Part shown: piece by piece, positions 45,301-54,333 of the stretch | How the letters are laid out: each line of letters starts with the position of its first letter | How positions within the stretch are numbered: the first letter of the stretch is position 1 | Position numbers and translations under genes: made by a program | Notes under the pieces: model-generated | Database searches by the model: none | Seen by the model: the letters and a program-made list of their open reading frames with translations, nothing else | What the model was told of the DNA's origin: nothing | Origin: Micromonospora_G sp040676775 | GTDB taxonomy: Bacteria; Actinomycetota; Actinomycetes; Mycobacteriales; Micromonosporaceae | DNA length: 64,000 nt | Direction of reading: 5' to 3' | NCBI RefSeq assembly: GCF_040676775.1 | Contig: NZ_JBFAPP010000007.1 | Location: 310,001 to 374,000 of the forward strand

Positions 45301-46543
45301 GCTCGCCGTCGTCTCCGCCGTCGCCGAAGCCGAACCCGAGAACATGCAGGCGCAGGTGGCGCTCAGCTCCGCGCTGGACAGTCAGGGCCGGCTGATGCGT
45401 CGCCTCGGCCGCACCACCGAGGCACGCGACCACTACGAAACCGCGCTCGCCATCGACCTGCGCCTCTGCCAGGCCGATCCGGACGACCTGCACTACCAGC
45501 GCAACCTCGGCCTGAGCTACCAGAAGATCGCGCAACTGGCACTCGACCGCGGCGAGGTGCAGTCCGCCCGTGAGGCGGCGGACCGGGCGCTGCAGATCCG
45601 GCGGCGACTGGTCGACGCCGACCCCGACAACGAGATGCCGCACTACGACCTCGCCGTCTGCCTCGCCGTACTCACCGCCGTGTGCCGCGCCGAGGGCGAC
45701 ACGGGGCAGGCCCGGCAACTGGGCGAACAGGCGCTGGTCGGCTGGCGCCGGCTGACACAGGCCGACGCCGAGAACCAGGATCTGCTGAGCAACCTGCTCG
45801 ACAGTGTGAGCGCCCTGGCCGACATCATCGGCTTCGTCGGCGACGACGCCGAACAGGCCCGGGCGCTGACCGCCGAGGCGGCGTCGATCGCGGATCGGCT
45901 GGCGACGGCGGACCCGGGCAACATCGCCTACCAGCGCGGGCTGCTCGTCTCCCACTGGCGACTCGGCGACATGGACCTCGGCGTTGACGACCTCACCTGC
46001 GCCAGGGAACATTTCGAGAGCGCGTTGTCGCTGGCCGGGCGGCTGGCCGACACCGACCCGGACAGCGTCGACGGGCAGTCTGACCTGGCCACGGCCTTCC
46101 GCCGGATGGCCGACTACGCCGCCGCGAACGGCCAGCCGGAGGAGGTACGCGGCAATCTCGAACGGTCGTTGGAGATCACGCAGGGCCTCGTGCACCGCTT
46201 CCCGCGCAACGGCGGGTACCACCGCGACCTGGCCCGGTCCTGCGAACGCCTCGCCGACTGGGCACGCGACGCCGCAGACCCCGATCTCGCGGGCACGCAC
46301 TACCGGCAGGCGTTGGCGCACTGGCGACGCCGGACCGCGCTCGACCCCGAAGACCTCGCCGCCCGGCTGGCGCAGGCGAGCGTGAACGACCGCATCGCCG
46401 GGTTGGAGCAGGCCGCGGGTCATCCGGGCCGGGCGCGTCGGCGGTGGCAGGCGGCCCTCGTACTCGCCCGAGAGGTCCATGCCGAGGCACCGACCGAGGA
46501 ACACCGGGCCCGGATCGCGCACTACCAGGCGAGACTCGACTGA
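42353..46543 (+). CDS. Giant TIR-like/CHAT-protease/NB-ARC/TPR STAND protein
   Basis: About 1396 residues. The N-terminal 150 residues (GRILISHAPDDATHTDAV, then DVVVLVGSPLYRQ) resemble a TIR-like domain. A CHAT caspase-like protease domain follows, with His in VLHLSAHG (about residue 365) and Cys in VLSSCDG (about 407). The NB-ARC/STAND ATPase has Walker A GVAGIGKTAL (about 563) and Walker B LLIVFDDFE. The C-terminal 400 residues are TPR repeats. STAND proteins with protease or TIR effectors mediate abortive anti-phage defence in bacteria, so a similar role is inferred. In-frame ATGs at 42353, 42356 and 42365 are possible; none has a good ribosome site. Confidence 0.85.
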   Translation: MMLRMTGGLGRILISHAPDDATHTDAVRDLWILLRAGGLDAGLLSGPAELAAAELDSADVVVLVGSPLYRQVAAADDPAGCGHPELWHAARAIRELVEGDEKSAAAVLPVVLPGGTVRDLPAFLSAHGAPLHRLRALSKRAVAALVAELHKRCGTVDPASHHELRLEVSVAQGRLLSTATLAGTPLCRRDEPLPFGRDEVWSLLDLPDAEARLARLGQRLSAALFDADSLDQLTTLVTEADDDTVIDVVVNADGPAHELPFELIRLTDQRVLATIEGVRLTRTVAGVAAVAQPPTPGPLKILVAVGAPEHTENPPLDIEAEMQAIVGMVGGLGRAEVTILEVAGPQEIADALRRDAYHVLHLSAHGSPYGVELEDRDGNAVEVQAEDLVRALRRGGRPVPLIVLSSCDGAADADTGLATTLLRHGASRVIAMQTSVSDAYATSLLMRVYGALAERDVPVAAALAQARSEMFDEAMEADSSGRPEYAVATLFATTDGPLWDAMAAPVPLSNPTELPTGAGVRELLLGELVGRRTLLRLVTRTLRDEVAPTGQSPLVNGVILTGVAGIGKTALAGRAINRLRDDIEDPWSIVVHTGCWNPPQLVEDATATAAGAGIGDHDDQSAALAAITELLRTHRLLIVFDDFEQNLTLGGDAFLDPGFAEVFGELCRAAERGKVLVTSRYPVPHEVPLLRVEMPPLRDAELRRLLLRLPALRELPYDDRETVVRTVGGHPRLVEFVDALLRGRAGRARLPEVTERLRRLAKQESITLARSAASAPDATEATRQAVALAARDMLLGDLLDLLTPAERETLLQAAVLRVPLSGDDLAFAVHDREPADDDRAAVAADVDRLLGLTLVVSSGDGVVVESWVAEALSHLQGAEHLHRHDRATRMYQRIMQAGRADFQTVTEVVHHLRTAGRFDGLATFAEALLPGLGGELTIAAFLGDVTPGFPSDHPAYLDLLGRERDALEASGSTAAAAVKGEEVLAVVSAVAEAEPENMQAQVALSSALDSQGRLMRRLGRTTEARDHYETALAIDLRLCQADPDDLHYQRNLGLSYQKIAQLALDRGEVQSAREAADRALQIRRRLVDADPDNEMPHYDLAVCLAVLTAVCRAEGDTGQARQLGEQALVGWRRLTQADAENQDLLSNLLDSVSALADIIGFVGDDAEQARALTAEAASIADRLATADPGNIAYQRGLLVSHWRLGDMDLGVDDLTCAREHFESALSLAGRLADTDPDSVDGQSDLATAFRRMADYAAANGQPEEVRGNLERSLEITQGLVHRFPRNGGYHRDLARSCERLADWARDAADPDLAGTHYRQALAHWRRRTALDPEDLAARLAQASVNDRIAGLEQAAGHPGRARRRWQAALVLAREVHAEAPTEEHRARIAHYQARLD

Positions 46544-46605
46544 GCGCACCGTCCGAAGTGGCACGACGTGATCCACCACCGGGAATCGACCGGCTCGGTG
46601 CCGTC

Positions 46606-46656
46606 GGCCGCAAGCCCTAGCAGGCCGTAAGCCCTAGCAGGCCGCAAGTCCTGGCA
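46606..46656. repeat. Three tandem copies of a 17-bp repeat
   Basis: Units GGCCGCAAGCCCTAGCA (46606), GGCCGTAAGCCCTAGCA (46623) and GGCCGCAAGTCCTGGCA (46640) follow each other without spacers, with one and two substitutions relative to the first. They lie between the STAND gene and two truncated gene relics. Confidence 0.85.
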
Positions 46657-46760
46657 ACCGGAGCCGCCCACCGTCGCCTCCGCCGAGCAGGTCGGCCGGC
46701 TCGGGGGCCACGTCACCGGGACGCTGCCCGAGCCGGCCGCCAGCCGGTTCGGTTCCGTCG

Positions 46761-47087
46761 TCAGAGATGCGGAATCTCGTGGTTCGCCTGAAAAAGTCCG
46801 CCGGGGTCGACGGTCTTGCGGATCTTGATCAACCTGTCCCAGGTCTGGGCGTCGTAACCGGTCGACGGGTCCACCGGCTCCTCTTGGAAGTTCAGGTACT
46901 CCCGCCCGCGCGAGTAGGGGGCCATCGCCTCGACCACCCGCTCGCAGTCGGCGATGGTCTGCTTGGCGAAGTCGCCCACCAGCATGCCGCCGCAGATCAG
47001 CTGGAACTGCCCGTCCAGCTTCGCCAGCGCACCCGCGCCCGGCTGCGTACGCCCGAGCGCCCCACCGAGCTGCCGCAACTCCGCCAT
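46761..47087 (-). pseudogene. 5'-truncated FAD-linked oxidase (BBE-domain fragment)
   Basis: About 108 residues beginning MAELRQLGGALGR and ending GLFQANHEIPHL. This is only the C-terminal part of an about 450-residue PCMH/BBE flavoprotein, including YLNFQEEPVD and the terminal DRLIKIRKTVDP block. The FAD-binding domain is missing. Similarity stops near 47088, where an unrelated, oppositely oriented gene fragment begins. It is not close to the two cluster oxidases in motif detail. Presumed non-functional. Confidence 0.8.
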
Positions 47088-47090
47088 CAG

Positions 47091-47688
47091 CCGGCACGTC
47101 GCTCCCGCGCTGCGACAGCTCGTCGACGGACTCGGCGACTCACCGGCCCAGGTCATGACGCTGCTCGGCGAGACCATCCTGCAGAATCCGATGGCCGTCG
47201 CCCTGCTCGGCGATCACTCGATCTACACCGGTGACGCCCGCAACAGCACGTACCGCTGGTTCACCGACCCCACCTCGCGATCGGTCCATCCGCCCGAGGA
47301 GCACGAGGAGGAAAGCCTCTCCCGGGTGGCCGAACTGAGGGCCAGATCGGTACGCGTCGGCGATCCCGAGGCAGACCGGCTCATCGGCATGCTCCGCGCC
47401 CAGAGCCCCGAATTCGAGCGGATCTGGCTGCAACAACGGGTGGCGATCTGCCGGTCGGGCACCAAGGCACTGGTACATCCCGCCATCGGCACGATCGAAC
47501 TGGAATGTCAGATCCTGCGAGCCGAAGGCCCCGAGCAACTGCTCGTCGCCTTCACCGCCGCCACCGGCAGCCGCGCGGCCGCACAACTGCGCGGACTCGG
47601 GGCCGTGCGCGCCGAGCCGCCGGTCCGGCGGCACCCGCACGCCGCGGTCAGAACGGGGCGGACATCCAGCCGAGCCCGAACCCCGTGA
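47091..47688 (+). pseudogene. 5'-truncated XRE/MmyB-type regulator
   Basis: From about 47091 the plus-strand frame reads HVAPALRQLVDGLGDSPAQVM, then STYRWFTDPTSRSVHPPEEHEEE and HPAIGTIELECQIL, the MmyB-like C-terminal domain. The HTH half (about 90 residues) and any start codon are absent. It abuts the truncated oxidase head to head, so both genes lost their 5' ends in one event. Compare the intact regulator at 38008-38868. Confidence 0.8.
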
Positions 47689-47799
47689 CCGCCATGCGTG
47701 GCTAGCAGGCCGGGGGACACCTGGGGCCGGTTCGGGACCGCTCGCATCGCGGATCGGCTGTTCGCCGGCCCGGTGCGGGACCGTACAGTGCCGTCCGTG

Positions 47800-49032
47800 A
47801 TGCCAGATCTTGCCCGACCTGGGCGACGCCGTCCCCCCGCGCTGCTCGCCCTCGGGCTGGTCACCCTCGGCGTCGGCATCTCCACCGCCGTGGCGGTTCC
47901 GTTCCTCTCGCTGTTCCTGAGCACGGCCGTGCACGCCGGTCCGGTCCGGATCACGGTGTTCCTGATCGTCACCCCGATCGCGGGTGTGGTCGCGTCGACC
48001 CTCGTCGGGCGGCTGTCCGACCGGCGGCCGATCCGGCGGGCACTGCTGATCGGCACGTCGGTGGCGGGCGTGATCGGCATGGGAGTGGCCGCCTTCGTAC
48101 GCGACTACTGGGTCCTGCTCGCGCTGACGGTGACCGCGACGTCGCTGGCCGGGGCACTGTTCCCGCAGACGTTCGCGTACGCCCGCGAACTGTTGACCCG
48201 CGACGGCGCCGGCCGGGCCGCGATGGGAACCAACGCCCTGCGTACGGTGTTCTCGCTGGCCTGGGTGGCCGGGCCGCCGCTGGCCGCGTTCCTGATCGAC
48301 GTCGGCGGTTTCACCTACCTGTACGGGATAGCCGCGCTGATGTACGCGGCCGTGGCACTGGTCGTGGTCTTCTGGCTCGACGAACTCGATCCGCCCACCG
48401 CATCGACCGCGCCGATTGCCCCCGATGGCGAACCCACCCCCGATGTTCCCGGCATGGTCGAGGCGTCGCGGCGGACCGTGCTGCTGACGGCGGTCGCGTT
48501 CACGCTGCTGCAGTGTCCGCTGACGCTGAGCCTGCAGACGCTGCCGTTGTTCGTCAGTGGCAACCTCGACGGCAATCTCGACGACGCGGGCCTCATCCTC
48601 GGCCTCTGCGCCGCACTGGAGATCCCTCTCATGCTCGGCCTCGGCGTGCTGACGACCCGGTTCCCCCTGCGTGTGCTGATGCTCGTCGGCGCCGGGTCCG
48701 GTGTCGCGTACCACGTCTGCGCGGCGCTCACGGGGAGCGTGTCGATGCTGGCCGTCGCACAGATCCTCAACGCGGTCTTCATCGCGGCGGTTTCCGGGCT
48801 GGGCATCTCGTACATGCAGGACCTGCTGCCCCGGCAGCCGGGGCGGGCCACGACCCTGTTCACCAACACGTTCCCGATCGGAGCGATCCTGGCCGGCCCG
48901 CTGTTCGGGCTGGCCCAGCACTTCGGCCTGCGGCTCGCGTACGGGATCGGTACGGGTTTGTGCGCCGCCGGCCTGTTGATCCTTCTGATCACCCGACCCC
49001 CGGCCCTTCAGACACGGCAACCCGCGTCGTGA
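47800..49032 (+). CDS. MFS transporter, sugar-efflux (SET) type
   Basis: A 410-residue membrane protein with 12 predicted helices. The start of helix 1 (AVAVPFLSLFLSTAVHAGP) and the motif A-like GRLSDRRPIRR resemble sugar-efflux transporters of the SetA type. Other landmarks are AYARELLTRDG and a final FPIGAILAGPLFGL. Exported substrate may be sugars, glycosides or a drug. ATG at 47800, with an adjacent in-frame GTG at 47797, is the likely start. No ribosome site is obvious. Confidence 0.83.
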   Translation: MPDLARPGRRRPPALLALGLVTLGVGISTAVAVPFLSLFLSTAVHAGPVRITVFLIVTPIAGVVASTLVGRLSDRRPIRRALLIGTSVAGVIGMGVAAFVRDYWVLLALTVTATSLAGALFPQTFAYARELLTRDGAGRAAMGTNALRTVFSLAWVAGPPLAAFLIDVGGFTYLYGIAALMYAAVALVVVFWLDELDPPTASTAPIAPDGEPTPDVPGMVEASRRTVLLTAVAFTLLQCPLTLSLQTLPLFVSGNLDGNLDDAGLILGLCAALEIPLMLGLGVLTTRFPLRVLMLVGAGSGVAYHVCAALTGSVSMLAVAQILNAVFIAAVSGLGISYMQDLLPRQPGRATTLFTNTFPIGAILAGPLFGLAQHFGLRLAYGIGTGLCAAGLLILLITRPPALQTRQPAS

Positions 49033-49513
49033 CATGTTGGCGGCTCGCCCGAAACACGCCTGGATCTGGGTATCGCTCTGCGTCCACATCGGTCGATCGC
49101 GTACACAGCATCCCGGCACCCGCCTTTCGGTAGTAGCAGCCCATACCGACTCCTGCGCCATCGTACGAATTTGCGCTGGCCAATGGGCTGAATCGACTGC
49201 GCCCACTCCCCCTCGGCGTGACCGGTCGTACCTTCGGTATAGGTCGCCGACACGGTCGTACGACCGGCGTAGCCGTCCGTACGATCCGTCACCCACCGTG
49301 CGGATGACTATATTCCGCCCAATATCTGCCCGAATGCTGCCCGCGAACGTGTCTTGATCAGCAACAGAGATCCACCGAACATGATCGAAGTCGTCGTGGG
49401 GACGTCCATCGATCGTTGGGTTCGCTCCCACACGACCGGTGGCACCGGACATCCCGGAGCTGCCTCCATCGGTGCTCCGAGCGATCGGGTCACCGAAAAG
49501 TGGGGAGGAAAGA
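49033..49513. promoter_or_regulatory. Long intergenic region upstream of the secreted protease
   Basis: About 480 nt without a credible gene. It contains the perfect palindrome CGGTCGTACGACCG at 49253-49266 and further TCGTACG words nearby (about 49163, 49282). These could be regulator sites for the downstream subtilisin; this is a weak inference. Local GC content drops around 49300-49400. Confidence 0.4.
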
Positions 49514-52500
49514 GTGTCAGTACGACAGACACGCCGAGGCGGGGGTCGATTCAGACTCCGGTCATCGGTCGCCATCCTGGCGGCCGTTGTCCTCGGTGTC
49601 ACGGCCCAACCGGCGTACGCGGCGCCCGCCGCGCCCAGCGCCACCGTCGATGCCCAGGTGCTCAAGGAGATCAGCGCCAAGGGCAGCACCAGCTTCATGG
49701 TGTTCCTGCGCGAGCAGGCCAAACTGGACGGTGCCGCGAAGCTGCGCGACAGCGACGCCAAGGCCGTCGAGGTGCACCGGCAGCTGACCGGTACCGCCAC
49801 CCGGACCCAGAGCGGACTGCGCGCCGACCTGGACGCGAAGAAGGCGGAGTACACCGCGTACTGGATCGCCAACGCGCTCCAGGTCCGTGGCGACAAAGCC
49901 CTGGTCGACTCGATCGCCGCCCGTGCCGAGGTGGCCCGGATCGAGCCGGTCCACATCTATCCGCTGATCAAGCCGACGCCGAGCAAGACGACGGCGAAGA
50001 CCGGCCCGAACGCGGTCGAGTGGGGCCTGAGCAACATCGAGGCGCCGCGCGTCTGGTCCGAGTACGGTGACCGCGGCGAGGGCATCGTCGTGGCCAACAT
50101 CGACACCGGCGTCCAGTACGACCACCCGGCCGTCGTCGGCCAGTACCGCGGCAACCTGGGCAACGGCAGCTTCGACCACAACTACAACTGGTTCGACCCG
50201 GCCAGCGTCTGCGCCAACGACACCCCGTGCGACAACATCGACCACGGCACGCACACCATGGGCACGATGGTCGGTGACGACGGCGCCGGCAACCAGATCG
50301 GAGTCGCACCCGGCGCCAAGTGGATCGCCGCGAAGGGCTGCGAGAACCAGCTCGGTTGCTCCGAGTCCTCCCTGCTCGCCGCCGGTCAGTGGGTGCTCGC
50401 CCCGACCGACCTCAACGGCCAGAACCCCCGGCCCGACCTGCACCCGGACGTGGTCAACAACTCCTGGGGCGGAGGCCAGGGCGACCCCTGGTACGAGCAG
50501 ACCATCGTGGCCTGGCGCGCCGCCGGCATCTTCCCCAGCTTCAGCGCCGGCAACAGCGGCGAGGCGGGCTGTGGCTCGGCCAACTCCCCCGGTGACAGCC
50601 CGAACGCGTACGCGGTGGGCTCGTACGACGTGAACAACGCGATCTCGTACTTCTCCAGCCGCGGGCCCAGCGTCAACGGCCTGACCAAGCCGAACGTCTC
50701 GGCGCCGGGCTCCAACGTGCGCTCCAGCGTTCCCGGCAACGGGTACGCGAACTTCAACGGCACCTCGATGGCCGCCCCGCACGTCTCCGGGGCCGTCGCG
50801 CTGATCTGGTCGGCGGCACCGACCCTGCGCGGCGACGTCCCCGCCACCGAGGCGCTGCTCGACGACACCGCCACCGACGTCGACGCGCTCGCTTGCGGTG
50901 GCACCGTCGACGACAACAACATCTTCGGCGAGGGTCGGCTCAACGCGTACCAGGCGGTCACCGCAGCACCGCGCGGCCCGGTCGGGCAGGCCACCGGCAC
51001 CGTCACCAACAGCGCCACCGGGGCTGTCCTGGCCGGCGCCACCGTCACCGCCGGTCCGCGCCGCGCGACCACCGGCGCCGACGGCACCTACTCGCTGACC
51101 GTCGCGGCCGGCGAGCAGACCGTCACCGCCAGCGCCTACGGCTACGCCGACCAGACCGTCACCCTGACGGTTCCGGAGGGTGGCGTGGTCACGAAGAACT
51201 TCGCGCTCGTCGAGACCCCGCCGGTGACCGTCACCGGCAAGGTCACCGACGGTTCCGGTCACGGCTGGCCGCTGTACGCCTCGATCGAGGTGCCCGGCCG
51301 GCCGGGCGGGCCGGTGTTCACCGACCCGAGCACCGGCACGTACTCGTTCACCGTGCCGGGCAACACCGCCTACAAGGTCAAGACGACCGCGCGTTACCCG
51401 GGCTACCGGCAGGTGGAAACCACGCTGGAACTCGGTGTCGGTGCCACCACGGCCAACATCGCGGTGCCGGTCGACCCGGGCTGCACCGTCGCCGGCTACT
51501 CCCCCTCGGTCGGCGACCCGCTGCTGACCCAGACCTTCGACGGCACCTCCGCCCCCGAGGGTTGGTCGGTGGTCAACCGGACCGACGGCGGCGGCTGGGC
51601 CTTCGTCGACGAGGGCAACCGGGGCAACCTGACCGGCGGCACCGGCGGCTTCGCCATCGTCGACAGCGACCACCTCGGCAACGGTCCGACGCAGGACACC
51701 GACCTGCGCAGTCCCGTACTGGACCTGTCCGCGGTGAGCGCGCCGTACCTGAAGTTCAACAGCGACATGTGGCTGACCGGCGGCAACAACACCGCCGACA
51801 TCGACGTCTCGACCGACGGCGGCGAGAACTGGACCAACGTCTGGCACCAGAGCGCCAGCCGGCGTGGGCCGGTCGTGGAGGAGGTACCGCTCACCCCGGC
51901 CGCCGGCAGCGCGAACGCGGTGATCCGGTTCCGGTACGCCGGCAGCTTCTCCTGGTGGTGGCAGCTGGACAACCTCCAGCTGATCAACCGGATCTGCACC
52001 CCGATCCCGGGTGGCCTGGTCACCGGTTTCACCACCGACGCCAACACCGGTGCCGCCATCAACGGTGCGACGGTGAGCAGCGCGGACCAGCCGCTGGACA
52101 AGGGCGTGTCGGTGGCGACGCCGGACGACCCGAACATCGGTGACGGCTTCTACTGGTTCTTCTCCAGCCTGACCGGCGCCCACTCGGTGAGTGCCGCGAA
52201 GGCGCCGTACCAGCCGTTGGCGAAGAGCGTCACGGTGGTCGCGAACGGAACCCGGAAGGCCGACTTCGCGTTGAAGTCGGGCCGGCTGACGATCGGGCCG
52301 GCCACGGTCGAGTCACACCAGCCGTACGGCAGCACCCGTACCACCACGGTGACCGTCAAGAACACCGGTAGCGCCCCGGCCAACGTCGAGGTGCTGGAGC
52401 GCTCCGGTCAGTTCGAGCTGCTCTCCAAGCCGGGGGCGGCACTGACCGAGCGGTTGATGAAGGGCCTGACCCCGGCTCAGAACGGGGCCAGGTACCCCGG

Positions 52501-53908
52501 CGTCACCGGTGGGCCGGCCGCGGCCGGCCCGACCGCCGAGGGCGCGTGGAGCCGGATCGCCGACATGCCGTCGGCGGTCTTCGACAACGCCGGTGCGACC
52601 GTGGGCGGCAAGGTCTACTCCTTCGGCGGTGCGAACGGCACCGGCACCGAGAAGAAGGCCTGGGTGTACGACCCGGAGAGCAACGCCTGGAGCAACCTGC
52701 CGGACCTGCCCACCGGGCGAGGGAAGTCGGCGGCCGCCGTGGTCGACGACAAGATCTACCTCCTCGGCGGCTGGAGCGACAGCGGCGCACCGGTCACCAC
52801 GGTCGACGTGTTCGACCCGGCCGTCGGTGCCTGGAGCACGCTCGACGCCACCAACCCCGCGGCCCGCGCGGCCGCCGGCACGGCGGTCATCGACGGCAAG
52901 GTCTACCTGGTCGGTGGCTGCGCCGACGGTGGTTGCACGCCGTCGGACAACGTGGTCGTCTTCGACCCGGCGTCGGCCAGCTTCAGCACCGGTGCGAAGT
53001 ACCCGCACAGCGTGGCGTGGATGTCCTGCGGCGGCATCGGCAGCAGCGCGTACTGCGCCGGTGGCGTGGCCGGTGGGACGTCGTACAAGGACGGGTTCTC
53101 CTACGACCCGGCCGCCGACGCCTGGACCGCGCTGCCCGAGTTGCCGATCGACCTGTGGGGCTCGCAGTACGCCGCCGCGGGCGGCCTGCTGGTGATCGCG
53201 GGTGGGGTGACCGGCAACTCGTCCGGGCTCACCAACCGGACCGTGGCCTACGACCCGGCCACGAACGCCTGGCAGGCACTGCCGAACGTCGGCTTCCCGG
53301 TGTACCGGGGTGCGCTGGCGTGCGGGGCGTACAAGCTGGGTGGTGCTCCGGCACCGGGAACTCCCGGCAAGGAGTCCGAGCGGCTCGGTGACCTCGGTGA
53401 CTGCGACGGCGCGGGCGATGCGCCGTGGCTGGCCACCACGCCGGCCGACTTCACGCTGGCACCGGGTGCGTCGAAGAAGGTCACGCTGACCCTGACCGCC
53501 ACCGCGGAGAAGGGGATCGACCAGCCCGGCACCTACCACTCGGAACTGGCCCTGCGTTCGGACACCCCGTACGCGGTGCCGGCGGTCGACGTCGAGCTGA
53601 ACGTCTCGGCGCCGAACAACTGGGGCAAGGTCCAGGGCACGGTCACCGGCCAGACCTGCGACGGGGAACGCGTACCGGTCAAGGCGACGGTACGGCTGAA
53701 CCTCGCCGACGGCGGCTACACCCTGTCCGCGGACGGCCAGGGGCACTACGCCTACTGGCTGCCGAAGGGCAAGTACCAGGTGATCGTGGCCAAGGACGGC
53801 TGGATCCCCGAGGTGCACCAGCAACAGATCCAGGCCGGCTTCGTGTCGACCCTGGACATCACCCTCGATCCGGTCACGGCCTGCGACTCGCGCGTGGGCG
53901 GGATCTGA
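49514..53908 (+). CDS. Secreted subtilisin-family (S8) protease with carboxypeptidase-regulatory and Kelch domains
   Basis: A 1464-residue exported protease. A Sec signal (VSVRQTRRGGGRF then a hydrophobic stretch ending QPAYAAPA) is followed by an I9-like propeptide. The catalytic triad is Asp197 (NIDTGV), His244 (DHGTHTMGT) and Ser418 (GTSMAAPH). After about residue 490 come two carboxypeptidase-regulatory-like beta domains, a MAM/lectin-like domain (TFDGTSAPEGWSVV) and another regulatory-like domain. About six Kelch repeats (about 1015-1290, for example YSFGGANGTG, YLLGGWSDSG) and a final Ig-like and regulatory-like pair complete it. No cell-wall anchor is seen. GTG at 49514 has GGGGAGG upstream. 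It probably processes extracellular proteins or matrix. Confidence 0.92.
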   Translation: MSVRQTRRGGGRFRLRSSVAILAAVVLGVTAQPAYAAPAAPSATVDAQVLKEISAKGSTSFMVFLREQAKLDGAAKLRDSDAKAVEVHRQLTGTATRTQSGLRADLDAKKAEYTAYWIANALQVRGDKALVDSIAARAEVARIEPVHIYPLIKPTPSKTTAKTGPNAVEWGLSNIEAPRVWSEYGDRGEGIVVANIDTGVQYDHPAVVGQYRGNLGNGSFDHNYNWFDPASVCANDTPCDNIDHGTHTMGTMVGDDGAGNQIGVAPGAKWIAAKGCENQLGCSESSLLAAGQWVLAPTDLNGQNPRPDLHPDVVNNSWGGGQGDPWYEQTIVAWRAAGIFPSFSAGNSGEAGCGSANSPGDSPNAYAVGSYDVNNAISYFSSRGPSVNGLTKPNVSAPGSNVRSSVPGNGYANFNGTSMAAPHVSGAVALIWSAAPTLRGDVPATEALLDDTATDVDALACGGTVDDNNIFGEGRLNAYQAVTAAPRGPVGQATGTVTNSATGAVLAGATVTAGPRRATTGADGTYSLTVAAGEQTVTASAYGYADQTVTLTVPEGGVVTKNFALVETPPVTVTGKVTDGSGHGWPLYASIEVPGRPGGPVFTDPSTGTYSFTVPGNTAYKVKTTARYPGYRQVETTLELGVGATTANIAVPVDPGCTVAGYSPSVGDPLLTQTFDGTSAPEGWSVVNRTDGGGWAFVDEGNRGNLTGGTGGFAIVDSDHLGNGPTQDTDLRSPVLDLSAVSAPYLKFNSDMWLTGGNNTADIDVSTDGGENWTNVWHQSASRRGPVVEEVPLTPAAGSANAVIRFRYAGSFSWWWQLDNLQLINRICTPIPGGLVTGFTTDANTGAAINGATVSSADQPLDKGVSVATPDDPNIGDGFYWFFSSLTGAHSVSAAKAPYQPLAKSVTVVANGTRKADFALKSGRLTIGPATVESHQPYGSTRTTTVTVKNTGSAPANVEVLERSGQFELLSKPGAALTERLMKGLTPAQNGARYPGVTGGPAAAGPTAEGAWSRIADMPSAVFDNAGATVGGKVYSFGGANGTGTEKKAWVYDPESNAWSNLPDLPTGRGKSAAAVVDDKIYLLGGWSDSGAPVTTVDVFDPAVGAWSTLDATNPAARAAAGTAVIDGKVYLVGGCADGGCTPSDNVVVFDPASASFSTGAKYPHSVAWMSCGGIGSSAYCAGGVAGGTSYKDGFSYDPAADAWTALPELPIDLWGSQYAAAGGLLVIAGGVTGNSSGLTNRTVAYDPATNAWQALPNVGFPVYRGALACGAYKLGGAPAPGTPGKESERLGDLGDCDGAGDAPWLATTPADFTLAPGASKKVTLTLTATAEKGIDQPGTYHSELALRSDTPYAVPAVDVELNVSAPNNWGKVQGTVTGQTCDGERVPVKATVRLNLADGGYTLSADGQGHYAYWLPKGKYQVIVAKDGWIPEVHQQQIQAGFVSTLDITLDPVTACDSRVGGI

Positions 53909-53924
53909 TCACCCCCCTGATACC

Positions 53925-53959
53925 GGTGGCCGTCGACCCCCTGTGGGTCGGCGGCCACC
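53925..53959 (+). terminator. Hairpin terminator after the protease
   Basis: A 15-bp stem (GGTGGCCGTCGACCC with GGGTCGGCGGCCACC, one G-U pair) and a 5-nt loop, 17 nt after the protease stop. Confidence 0.8.
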
Positions 53960-54096
53960 GCCGTATCGGCATCAGCGGAATCGCCCGGGTGGTACAGCCT
54001 GCTGTACCACAACTGACTCGTTGGCTGGATCGTCCCCGGTGACGGCGACTCCTAGCGTTGAGGCACCCACAACGCCGACCACCCGAGGAGTACGCC

Positions 54097-54333
54097 ATGC
54101 CCGACCCGAGTCAATCCGCCGAATCGCCCGACACGACCGCGCCCGTACGGGCGCCGAGCACGCGGGACAAGATCCGTCCCGTGCTGTGGCTGTTGCTGGT
54201 ATTCAGCGCCGCCGCGAACGTGGTGGCCTCCGCTGCCGGCGCCAACGTGTTCGTCGGTTCCGGGTTCGGGCTGGTTGCGGTGGCCTGTGCCACCGCGCTG
54301 ATCGTCGACCACTACCGGCACCGGCGTCGATGA
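54097..54333 (+). CDS. Small two-helix membrane protein
   Basis: A 78-residue protein with a hydrophilic N-terminus (about 25 residues) and two hydrophobic helices (VLWLLLVFSAAANVVAS and GLVAVACATALIVDHY) ending in basic residues HRRR. No known family is recognised. The ATG has GAGGAG upstream. It precedes the two-component genes by about 150 nt in the same direction, so it may be cotranscribed with them. Confidence 0.65.
   Translation: MPDPSQSAESPDTTAPVRAPSTRDKIRPVLWLLLVFSAAANVVASAAGANVFVGSGFGLVAVACATALIVDHYRHRRR

Noticed and set aside
46606..46656. CRISPR array
   Set aside because: The 17-bp units are directly adjacent with no spacers and no cas gene is near.
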